Of a DNA stretch of 64,000 bases, positions 48,701 through 60,700 are shown piece by piece. Each line of letters starts with the position of its first letter. Positions within the stretch are counted from its first letter, which is position 1. Where the stretch lies: contig VWZX01002936.1 of NCBI GenBank assembly GCA_013399015.1, positions 682,001 to 746,000 on the forward strand, read 5' to 3'. The notes beneath the pieces are model-generated. The model searched no databases. It had not been told where the DNA came from and saw nothing but the letters and a program-made list of their open reading frames with translations. The DNA comes from Galbula dea (taxonomy: Eukaryota > Chordata > Aves > Piciformes > Galbulidae). Position numbers and translations under genes: made by a program.

Positions 48701-51700
48701 TAAAACTGGGGATTTCCCTTGCTTCCCCATCACTGCTTTATCAACTTCCACTCCCTCCATCTAAAACAAAAAACAAACCCTGCAAAAGGTGATTTTTGGG
48801 TGGCTTTGTGTGGTGGTCTGCGGTGACATTTCCCCCCTGTAGGCTTCTGAATGGTCGGATTGCTGTGATGCAGTATGTGCTTTGTAATGCAACTATTCTG
48901 ATGGTTCGCTTCACAGCTGAGGCGAGCTACCATTTCAAACCCCATAACAGGAGCCTTGGAGACGGCACATTACAGAATTAGCAAAAGGTAAGAGAGCTCT
49001 CTGCCAGCTGGTTTGGGCCTGTAATGAGTGTGGATCTTCTGCTCATTATGGGGAAAAGAGGTGGTCTAAAAATTGGACAACTTTTGGAGTCCACCACTTT
49101 TATTACCTGCAGATCTGTAATAGGCTGTTCCTGCTGAGTTTCTCAGTCTTTTCCTTCAGCTAGAAGTTCTGTAGGCATATTTTGAGGGTTTTCTTCTTGT
49201 TTTTCTTTTTGTTCTATATTTTTTTTTTCTTGCTCATTTTAACAGTGTTGTGTTCTCAAATGATGATCTGCACAAGAACCAGGTCTCTACAATCAGTGTA
49301 AAAAATGTGATGCTACAAAACCTTCAGGAGTAAAAAAATGTGATGCTACAAAACCTTCAGGAGTATCTAGATATTTTTCATGTTCCCTTCCTCTTGCTCT
49401 TCTCATCAGTACAAAATTGTCCTCCCTTTCCTTGTGAAACCTAGCAGACTTCAAGTTCCTTTACATGTGCAAGAGATGCTTTGAGTTCTTCCTGTGTGAC
49501 AGCCAGAGTGGCAAACAAAACACATGTTCAGTAGTCACACAGCAGCATCTCATTGTCTGAGATAGTCCTGTACACATGTCTGGGCTCTCTTACCTCCTGC
49601 TGACACAAATCTGGCAGAAAAGAAGTTTGCCATCACCAGGCTCCTGTTTGTTTTTTGTTTTTTTCTCCAGCTTGTCTATTAGAGTACTACAGGTCTTGAA
49701 TGTAGCCAGTGTTTTCCAAAATTGGCTGGCTCTGAAAGAAGCCCCCTCTTTTGGTTTAATAGTAGGGATTAAAGATTGGCTGCATATTCCATCAGCATGA
49801 ATCCAAACTTCTGAAAGGAGAGAAACTTCTGGGTGGAAGAGGAATTGTTTGTGCAGCTCAGCATCATAAATTACTTGCAGCAAGTCTCTAGTTTTTTAAA
49901 CTAGGGAAGAAAAAAAAAAGAAAAAGAGAAAAAAGTGAAAGGACAATCTAACCAAATTTTTCCAATCAATTTGTTTGGATTTGGACATGGCAGCTACAGC
50001 TTCTGTTGCCCTCCTAATATTGCTGACTTAAGAGCATTGCATACCATCCAGACCAATCGGAACCCTTTCAAACACCCAGTGGCTTGGCAAAAAAAAAAAA
50101 AGCAGCCGACTAGGTGGGTAAGCCCTTGTCCTTTCTCTTTTTGTAGCTGAGCCGGGCTACTGTTCATGACCCTGAGACTGGGAAACTGACTACAGCACAT
50201 TACAGAGTCTCTAAGAGGTAAGGGAAACTTCCAAAGCATACCCAAATCTGAGGAAGCCTTCTGGGACTGTTGGGATTCATCAGGGGCAAATAAGGGCTTG
50301 GCATAATTTTGCTGTTCTTAAGTCTCTTTCTTCTAAAGAGAATGGCTTAAAGCAACCTGAGCTGTCATATAACAAAGCAAGCAGTCTGCTGAAGTAGAAA
50401 ATAGTTCTCTGTGCAAGTGGTAGCCAAGGTGGAGTTACCCTTTTCTGCTCTGGCATGGCTTGTCTAGTGCAACTAACATACCAAGATGCTAGCATGGCAT
50501 GGGGTTCTTCTCAGGCTAACCAGCAGTGGAAAAGGCTGCCTGTTGCACCTCACCTCTGCCACTAAACTTCCAATACTTGCTGTTTAAAAGTAGCACTGAG
50601 GAGCTGCTGTAATTCGTGGGAATAGAGCAAAGGAAGCATAGGTGAGAGTTTTAAAGACTTCCCTTGTTCAAATGATTGAAAGTACTTGCTGCTTTCATAG
50701 AAAACTAGTGTTCTTTCAGCTTCTTGGAAGAAAAAAACCCACACCTCAAATTAGAATGGCTAGGAGCTTTAAGGGTTTTTAGTTAGCTATGGATTTCTTT
50801 AAAACCCAAGTGTTTCAAAATGCTGGGTCACAAGAAGTTGATTGATTCAGGAATGATTATAACTCCCATAGAAGCTAGAAAACCAATGTAGCTGAAGCCT
50901 GATCCTGAAAGTCATGCCTGTTAGAAGTAGTGGCAAGCTGAAAACTTGTACCCTGATCCCCTGCATCTGGGAATAGAGATAGTTCTGGAGAGTGAGGTGA
51001 AATGTTCTGTGTGTCCTAGGGAATCCTGCTCTGGCAGGGGAGTTGGACTAGGTGATCTTTGGAGGTCCCTTCCAGCTCCTAATATTCTGTGGGTGATTCT
51101 GTGATTTTTGTTTGTTGGAAACTGTTGCCCCCTCATCAGGGTGCAAGCAGGTAGTGGGAGGCCTTTGGAGATTGTCCAGTGAGCTCTTACACTTTTGCTC
51201 CTTAAAAATACCTCTGGCAGGCCACTGCCAGAATGACTTTAGGAAGAGACATTCCTGTTTGATGTGTCTGCATTTAATTTTTGTTTGTTGGCTTTAATTT
51301 TAAAGTCTGGCCATGTCCTATCTGTCTTCATTACCTGTGAGTGGGTATTTTGAAGAAAGTATTTATTCAGTCTCTGTGGCACAGATCACCCTGTGTGGGC
51401 ATTTACTGGAGAAACTTGTTACTCTGTTTGAACACACTCTCACAGTTTGTCAAAATTGTGCTAATAAGAAGAATTAGAGAAGGTGACCAGATCACCATTT
51501 GGAATTGAGATGTGTAATTGGCCCTTATTTTAGGATTCTTAGTAAAATAATTAATTTAGCTTTGATTTTTCATGAGTGGGAAGTGTTAGGCCTTGAGATG
51601 ATTGCAGATGCAACAGTCAGAAGAAGTAGCTGCTAGCTAAAGGCCCTCATGAAAAGCTGATGCCCTCCTGAAGGTGTGGAGCTGATGGTGCAGCCAGATC

Positions 51701-54700
51701 CCATTTGCCATCACCTCTCCTTGCCTTTGTCACATGGCAAAGTCACTGTTTCTCCTGAGGCTTTAATTTGGAATTAACCTGTGCCTTGTCTGGACCCTGT
51801 GATAAGGGCAGTCCTTGTCTGAAGTGCTGCTGCTGGCTGCAAGCCCACTGTAGAGCCCTGTGGCTAGTACCTGGTGAATGAGACCCTTAGATGGTTAAGT
51901 TTTGAGGCTTGAGGAGGTGTGGTACTCTGGGACTTGCTTCCAACATACCTGACTGGAATTGTTACTGGAAAGGGACACAGAAGTAACTGGGCCACAGCAC
52001 ATGGTGAAGTTAGAGCTGAGACCATTTTTGGAGGGTAGGAACAGACTTCAGGCTGGAGGAGGACTTCCCTTTCCATGCTTCCCCTCGCCTTCCTCCAGAT
52101 GCAGATTATTTAGGTTGTATAAACTTTTCCAGACAACTTGAGATCTAAATCTCTAGTAGAAGGTAAAAGCCACTCCCTAAAACCCCAAACCAGCCTGCTT
52201 TAGGAGGGATCATGTAATTAATGCTGGATCACAGAACTGTGGGGAGAAACATCTTTGTCTTTGAGCTGTTTGAGCTGGTTTGGCTTCCAGATGAATCATT
52301 GCTCCTGAAAACCCCAAAATGCTTGCTGCTTTTCTTTTTTTTTTTTTTTTTTGAACAGATTGGCTGCTTTCCCCCTTCAAACATTCTGTCCCAGCAAATG
52401 CACTTCTAAATTACAGCATTCCTCTCTTTGAGAGGGCTACTGTTCCCTCTGCAGTACGTGGCAGGGTGTATAAAAGAGGGGGCACCTTGCCAGCAGTTTG
52501 AGGAGCACCATCAAGCTGTGCTCTGTGCAGGACCAGAATAAACTCAGCCACTCCAATACAGCTTCTAAAGACACTGCTGGGTTTTTTTTGCTCTCTCCTC
52601 CCAGCAGGCAGTCAGAGCTTGGAGCAAATAATATTCAAGTTTCCACTTAGGAAATACCAGTCTGTGCTTTCTTTCACTCCTCCTTGCATCTCTGCTAGTA
52701 TTTTTTGACATCCTAAGTACATTTTAGAAAGTTTTGAAACATAAATGCTAGTGTTTGTGTGACCAGGGGCTGTTAAAAAAAAAGCAGTGCTGGAAATTCT
52801 CTGGTGCAGTGCTGGGATAGCTAAGACTCTTTGTAATGATTGGGACTGGTCTGACTAGAGCAGTTTGGGGCATATAAGCTCTTGTACATCATGGAGCTCT
52901 GGATGGTTGTCTGGGGGGGGTTTTTTAGTTCCTAATATATTGCTTAGTAAGTATTGTGCTGTTAAAAATCTCTACTAAGATACCTGGTACAGAATAATGA
53001 GAGGAGTAGACAGGGTTACTGCTAGCTGGTTTTGTAATGAATATAGAAGTTGTTAAAAGAAGGAAGGAAAAAAGCCACCTCACAGCATGAATTCAGGGGG
53101 TTCATTACAGTCTTTCAGTTTCTGTAGCATATCAGCTTAGTTCATGGATGTCTTTTACAAAGCCAGGTGGGACACCAAAATGTTACATACCTTTGTAGTC
53201 AAGGGAATTTGGGGGTTGGTGTGGTAGTTAAGGAAATAACAAACCCTTCTGTAAGGAAAGTCACCCACATTTTGAGTTGCCACAAATAAGCTTTTCCCTT
53301 TTTGTTAGGATGTTTTCTGCTCACAGTGAACTCCTCTAAGTGTCAGCCAGTCAAAAATAGGGCAGAAAGCTGTTCAAGCAAATGAATTAGTCAGATGAGC
53401 AACTGAAATTAACTGGATATTGAAGAACAGAACTGTGTGCAGTTGCTGAATTATGCAGAGCCTTGGACTGTGCATATATTAAAAGAGAAAAGTGTTGAGT
53501 ATCATTTTAAGGCTGTTAATTCTGCATCACACAGGCCACTAGTGAGAGAGATGTTTTGGTTTGAGATGCACTTGTGCTCTGTGAAGGCCACCAGGCACAG
53601 CCTGAAGTAACAGAAGGGCCCCATTGTGCATCTAACAGAGCAGGCACAGAGACCTCCTGGTGCTGGACACTGGGTGCAGGGTTCTGCAGTCCCTCCTGAG
53701 CTCTCTGCCCCTTGGGAAAGCAGGTTTCACAGTACTCACAGGGTTAAATCATGCTCTAACTCTTCACACCACACTTCAGCACTGCAGGCCTCCTGCTCAG
53801 TTTTGCTCAGCAGACAGGCTGGGATTTCAGTTCTCTGTTTCCTCTGCCTTTCATAGACTTTGTTGGTAATCCTCAGGCAATTAGTTGTATTTCTAAAATG
53901 CATATAGTACTTTTCCCTTCATGAAAGGATGTTGTATTCTCCCTGCTGAAAGCATTCATTGCTATTTAAATAACCAGTATAGTAAGAAGGTTGATTTTTA
54001 ATAGTCTTTTTTTCTTAAAGGCTTTATGTCCAGACTAGGCAGAGGTAGCAAGAGCCCACATGTTGAAACTGATGGCTGTGTTGGGGCTTTTATTGTGTGC
54101 TAAGTGAGGTTAGGATTGCATGTGTGTTCCTTGTTCAACATAGCTGCATAGCATGTGGTTGAATAACTGCTTTTTTTGGGGGGGTGTGGAGAGAAGGGTA
54201 AATGCTCCCTATAAGTAGTCTTTGCCTTCTCCTACCACCTTAAGTCAAATAAGGTTGCATTGTAACACTTTTCTTGTACTAACAATGTTCAGAAGTGGAT
54301 GAATCTTTATGTTTGTGCAAGTCTGTCTCAATCTGATCTTTCCTCTCTAGTTCATTTGTCATTTGAAGAGAATAAATTTGCTCATAGAGATTCTGTAACC
54401 TGTGTCAGTGCCTTGTCATGTGTCATGCTACTGCTCCTCCCATGCAAAGTGGTTTGGGGTTTGTCTTGTAATACAAGTTTTATATTAAAGAGTATAGATG
54501 TGAAAGTTCATTTGAGTAGAAATACTATGATGTTCTTGCCAGTGAGGCTCTGAGCACAGTTATTTCTGTCCAAGAGTCTTCTGAAAGCAGCAGGAACCAC
54601 TGATGAGCCCTAAAGGCTGAGTCAGATGCTAGAGAAAAGGTAAAGGTAGCTGTGAATGAAATGTGAATTTTCCTGTGAAAAGGGTAGGGGAAAAAAAAAA

Positions 54701-57700
54701 ACAGGGCCTAAATCATCAATATTGTCATCTATAATAGTGACTAGTAGGGGACTGTGATGGTATCTAGAGACCAGAACTTGCCAAGAAGGAAAAGAGGAGC
54801 AGTTAAACGAGGGTGCATTAGCTAGAATGGGATGAGTAAAGCAGCAAGGAAAACCAGCATCATGTGAGCAGATGAGTAGTTTTCAAAGAAGACAAGAACA
54901 AACCACAACACTAAAAAACTGGGTGGCTGAAACTGATCTTTTGTTCCAAAAGAGCAAAGAGATGAAAACTGCCTGTGTTTGTTTCCCTCTAAGCAACTGG
55001 ATGTGTTCCCATCTGGCCAAGGGTGCTGCAGTGATGTGCAGAGCTGTGCTTATACCAAGCTTGTGCCCTTGTCTGCCAGACACCACTCTTCTGGGGTGAC
55101 AGCCCTGCTCTGGCAGGGGGGGTTGGGCTAGATGATATTTTGGAGGTCCCTTTCAACCCCTGACATTCTGTGTGACGTGGCTGTTTCCCATTCATCCAGC
55201 TGGCAAGAGTCAGCATCCCTTAGAGCAGAGAATCCTCCACCAGGGCTGGGGGAAGGCAGTGATGCTCCACTAGACCTGCTTCTTCACCTGTTCATACCTT
55301 TCACTGCTGACTAGTTTGCCAGTTATTTGAAATGCAGTATTTCTAGCTCAAAAGTTCTTATTTACAGACAGGAGGCAGATCTTCTGAAGAGGCCTTTGGA
55401 ATTGTGAAGCTGATCTTTCACAATTACAGTTTGAAAAATGAATACATTGGATTTTGTTGGTTTGTGGGGGTTGGTTTGTTTGGGGTTGGGTTTTTTGGGG
55501 ATTCTTTTTCCCCCCTTAAAAATCATTGTGTCCCTGAACTGTGCTAAATACCAAATTCATACTAGGTTATTTGGGTAGAAATTGTTGAACAGGGAAAATG
55601 GTAAAAGTTTTATGCATTATTGAATTGTTTTTCAGAATGATTTTGGGTTTTTTTAGTACCATTGCAGAGGTAAGTAATGTGAAAGGACAGCTCCCAGAGT
55701 GCTTGCCTGACACCTGGAAGAGCTGAGTTACAATCTCCTAGGCTCTTTGCACACTAAATGAAGTCAACTCATCTATTCCTTTCTCAAAGAGCTGCTTCAA
55801 AATGCAGCCAATGTGGGATCTAAATTAGCTGTTTGGAATGGATCATTTAAATTAGAGAAGAGTAGGTTTAGATTGGATATTAGGAAAGAGTTCCTTCCCA
55901 TGAGGGTAGAGGAACACTGCAACAGGTTGCCCAGGGAGGTGGTTGAGGCCCTGTCCCTGGAGGTGTTCAAGGTGAGGCTGGACAGGGTGCTCAGCAAGCT
56001 GATTTAGTTGGGGATGTGCCTGCTCACTACAGGGGGGTTGGACTAGATGACCTCTGAGGTCCCTTCCAACCCAGATAATTCTATGATAAGAGCAAAAGTG
56101 GTTTGTGCCTCTTCTAGAGAAGAGCTTGAAGCAGATGTCACTGCTTGGGAACACTTAGTTGGTAGCCCTGTATGGGAATTAAGCCCCTTAGTTGTAGAGC
56201 CTCTTTAATCCACTCTTGTAAGTCTCCTGTCTGGAAAAACATCTTTCTAAGAGCAGACCTTCTAAGAATCCTACCAAATTCCTGAAGAATATCAAAGAAA
56301 ACTCCAATGGAAAGTCATTCCAGTTGTTGCATTTGTAGTGTGTTAGCTTCCTGCCTCTGTTAGTGCCCTCTCAGATGAATTGCTGTCTGCCCTTCCCCTC
56401 AGTGCCTGGCTGTCTGGCTACGAAAGCCCCGTGGTGTCTCGCATTAACACCAGGATACAGGACCTGACAGGACTTGATGTCTCCACAGCAGAGGAGCTCC
56501 AGGTAAGCTGGTGGGACAAGCATGGTGGTGAAGGCCAGTTGGCATTTCACAGAATCACTCACAGAATCATTAGGGTTGGAAAGGAGCCTCAAGATCATCT
56601 AGTCCAACCAATAGCCCTACGCTACTCTTATCCCTAAATCATCCCCTGAAGAAACACATCTAGCCTCTTCTTAAAAACCTCCAGGGATGGTGACTCCACC
56701 ACCTCCCTGGGCAGCCTATTCCAATCTCTCACCACTCTTTCAGTAAAGAAATTGCATTTGAGGTGGCTTTGTTTGCTCACACAGGAGTGTTGGGGAGGTG
56801 GTGGCAAAGGCTGGTTCAACCCAAGGGCAGGGGATTTGATGACTGGTTTCATGCCAGGATAAATGATGGAGTGTTTACAGGGAGGAAGAAACAGAAGTTG
56901 TATTTGCAGAGTAGCACTTACTTCAGTGGGAAATGGCTTTCTGGTGCTGGAGGGAAACTAATAACAAAGTCCTGATGTTTGTTGAAGTGGATGTAGAATT
57001 CTTTTTTCATATATTAATAAAACTGTGGTTGCTACATGGTCAGACTTTGCTGTGGTGACAGTAAGGAGTTCAGCTTGACTGATAGTTAAGGGGAGAGAAT
57101 GGATGCTTAAATTTGCCATCCCACCCCTGGTCCTAGAAGGCCAAAGGTGTCTAGTGTGTCTGCAGTGTGGGAAAGACTGACTGTAACTTGAGTAGTTTTT
57201 GTCTTAGAAGTACACACTGTTATTCATTTACTTGAGGCTTTTAAATGAAAAGCTGCTTCACTGATTCTGTGAAACCCTGAATACCTAGAAAGTGGTTCCT
57301 GAAAGCTATTCTGCTACTCTGTCAAGACTCCTGATGACAAAATGCCTGAGCATCTGGTTGAAAATTGAGGCTATGAATACATAGAAGAGATGGGGGGGAG
57401 GGAAGTCAATTGGACAGTGGATCCTCTTCATTGACATAGTGATCAAAAAGTGATTTCAACTTGAATAATGTAGAAGTGCCATAGCCTATTTGGAAGAAAA
57501 CACAGCCTGTAAAGTTTCTATAGAAGCAAAACTTTTCTACCATGGGGAAGTACCAGTTTCCTTACCCCAGAATACACTGCATCTTGCAGTGCCAGTCTTG
57601 GTTGTGCTGCTGCTCTAGTAGCCAAACATCCTGGGGCTCCTCAGAGCCTGTGCCTGGCCAGGTCGTGAGGAGTTTCAAAAGCTCATGGTCAGGATCTGTC

Positions 57701-60700
57701 ACCTGAGAGTCACCAGATCAGCCAGTAGGAGGCACTCAGAAATGGGAGAACGTCTTGGGTGGGCAGAAGAGCTTTCAGGGACCTTTTCAGCTGACCCCAG
57801 GGAAGGGAAGGTTCAGCTGTGGCTTTGCTTGGGAGCTGGTGTCTAGTCAAGAACTGCAGAGGCAGACTGAAAGGCTAAGACCTTAAAGCTCAGTCAGGCT
57901 TTACACTGATGAGGAGTCTGGGTGCAGTTAGAGCTCTCTGGGAATCAGCTCCTTAGGACTTGGCTTCACACAGTCCAGTTTAGCTGGCAGAGACTTGTCA
58001 TTTCCTATGGCTTGATTTTTAGCTGTCAAAAGGCTGTAGATGATGGTCACCTTCTGGTCTGGATAAAAATACTCCTTTCCTTTCACCTTAGGTAGCCAAC
58101 TACGGAGTAGGAGGCCAGTATGAGCCTCATTTTGATTTTGGAAGGGTAAGTCCTGTTTTCTGTCTCCCCCTCTTCTTCACAAGCACTGTTTCTCTTTTTC
58201 AGGTGGCAAATTATGGAGTGGGAGGACAGTATGAACCCCACTTTGACTTTGCACGGGCAAGTAAAGAGATGGAGGAGAGATAGTCACCTGGTGAAGCCTT
58301 GGGCCTCTTGCCTCTGGCACAGTTTTTCTTCTTGAATGTGTATTCAATTTTGTAGCTCTTTCAACTTCTCTAATCCTGTCAGTGGAGAAAGCCCTTTAAA
58401 CCACCAGCTGATCTGATAAAACATTAGGCATTGTGGAGCAACAAGGTTTTTCTGCAAAAAGACAGCTGAAAAAGATTTCATCTAAGGAGGTGACTGATGG
58501 CTCTTAACCAGAGCAAAGGGCATTAGCTTTACTCTACACCTGAGGAAATGATTAGAAAGACTCCAGCTGGCCATGTAAAGCCATTTTGTTTCAAGTCAGT
58601 GAAGGATATACAACTCAACTGCATAAAAACTCACTGTATATCCTGTGCTCCTCAGCTAACATGCATCCAGGCCCTGAAACCACCTTGGCTGTGTCTGCAG
58701 TGCAGAGTGAGGCAAATGTGGCTTAACACCTTCCTCTGTGAGGAAGGCTTTGGAGGCAGCATAGGAAGGTTGCCTTGCAGCTCAACATGTGGTGTGGAGA
58801 GAGAACTGCTTTCCCCAGAGTCAGGAGCACAGGCACCTTGCATGCTGCAGAAGAGATGTTGAAAAGAAGTGCTCTGGTACTGTAGTTTCTATGCTGATTG
58901 CTAGAAGACTCCTGAAACTGGGAAAAGCCTACCAAGGCCTTCTCATCTCACCAACTTCTTTTTGCTTTTGATTTAAATTCTCAAGCTATTTCTATTCCAG
59001 CTCAAATTGCAGACTGCTGGAAATAATGCCACTGACTTCAGTTGGTTATTTATTGGGCAGGATGATGTGTGATTTAACACCTTCAGATTCACCTTAACAC
59101 TGTGAATTCAAGCCACCAACTGTTGATCTGAATCTGCTCTGGAAGCACATGCTCCAAAGCATTGCAAATGCTGGGCAGTTTCTGTTTGGAAGTGAATCAG
59201 TTGATTTCTGGAGTGACAACTGCTGGAATTTTAATACACCCAACTAGTGGTCAGGAGGTGGGTTCTGGAAGTGAAAAGAAGTGTGACAAAAGCAGTGATC
59301 AAGGTGCACACATGTTGAAGCCTAGTGGGGAGGAGGAGGTCTCCTCTCAGAACACAAAGCTGGACCAGGAGTGTCACAAGCACCCTCTGCACCTTCTCAC
59401 ACATTGCAGCATGAGAACATTTCCCCTTACTCCTGTCAGCTCCAGTGTGAGGTGGGGAAAGCCACAGCAGGGAGGGGAGTGAGGGCCACAAAGGCAGGAC
59501 AAAACCAGCCCCAGGAGAGCATTGCTGGCAGTGACCTTGGGCATGTAGCAGAGCTCTGCTGTAGCTGATTCTCTGAACTAGAAGCTGAAGAGCTGCCCTT
59601 GCTGTTGCTCCTCTTGGCCAAGTACAAAAGGGGAATGAGTGTAGTTAAGTAATTAAGCTTTTGGCTGTGAAAAGGATTTATAGACTCATTTTCAGACATG
59701 CCAGTTGTTGTTACCTGTTAGCAATTTGGGCTTCTGCTCTCCCTCTCCTAGAGAATTTTAAAATACCTGGTTTATTTCAATATGTTGCATTCTCTCCTCC
59801 TTCCAGAGTGGATGAATTCATGTCACTGTGTGAGTTTGCTGCTGGCTTTGCAGCTGTATGTCACTGGTTCCTCTTGCTCCAAATGAAATGCTTAACTGAA
59901 TCTGCTTGTTTTTTTCTTCACAGAAAGATGAGCCAGATGCTTTTAAGGAATTGGGAACAGGCAACAGAATTGCTACTTGGTTGTTTTATGTAAGTGATAC
60001 ACTTCCACCCTGTGCTAGTGCCAAAAATAATCTCTCACTGCATATTCTTTGCCACTGAATGATTTCATTGTTGCTTTTTTGCTGAAGTGACTTGCAAAAT
60101 GAAGGCAGCCACTAACTTAGCAGTAATCCATACTGCTCCTCACCCATGAGTCCTTGAGGAGTTGCTTGGTTTTTTTCCCCCCCCCCCTTAAAGTTCATCA
60201 TCAGCTTAAATTATTTGACTATTCCTTTTTAGCTCTGCTTTGGTATTTATAGGGTGCTCATTGCATGTAACCTATGTGGCCAAGGGTGGGTGGGTTTCAG
60301 CCTTTTTTTTTTTTTTATGGCTTAGTCATGCAGCCTTTGCTCCTTCATTGGGAGGGAGAAAATTCAGTTGTTCAGTAACCTAATAGTAGTTTCCTAACAC
60401 ATGACACTTGGGACCAAGTATGGAGCTTGCAGCTGAGCTTTTGCCTCTCCCCACCTTTTCAGATGAGTGATGTGTCAGCAGGGGGAGCAACTGTCTTTCC
60501 CGAAGTAGGAGCTAGTGTTTGGCCCAGAAAGGTAAGTGAGGTTTGTTATCCTCTGTCCCTAGTCCCTTCTCTCCACCTACTCATTCCAAAGAAGTTTTGG
60601 AAGGAGTTTAGAGGAGCACAGAGGTACTTAGAATTAAGTGAAGCAGCTGGAGGAGTACTGGGGATCCCAAGGGCCTGTGATGTTCTGCAGAGTTACAGTT

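Noticed and set aside
58203..58289. Exon 12b read through its donor as a terminal exon (eight more codons then TAG)
   Set aside because: It would remove His502/Lys512 and the whole active-site end; GCAAGT is a good GC donor, so splicing is the simpler reading.
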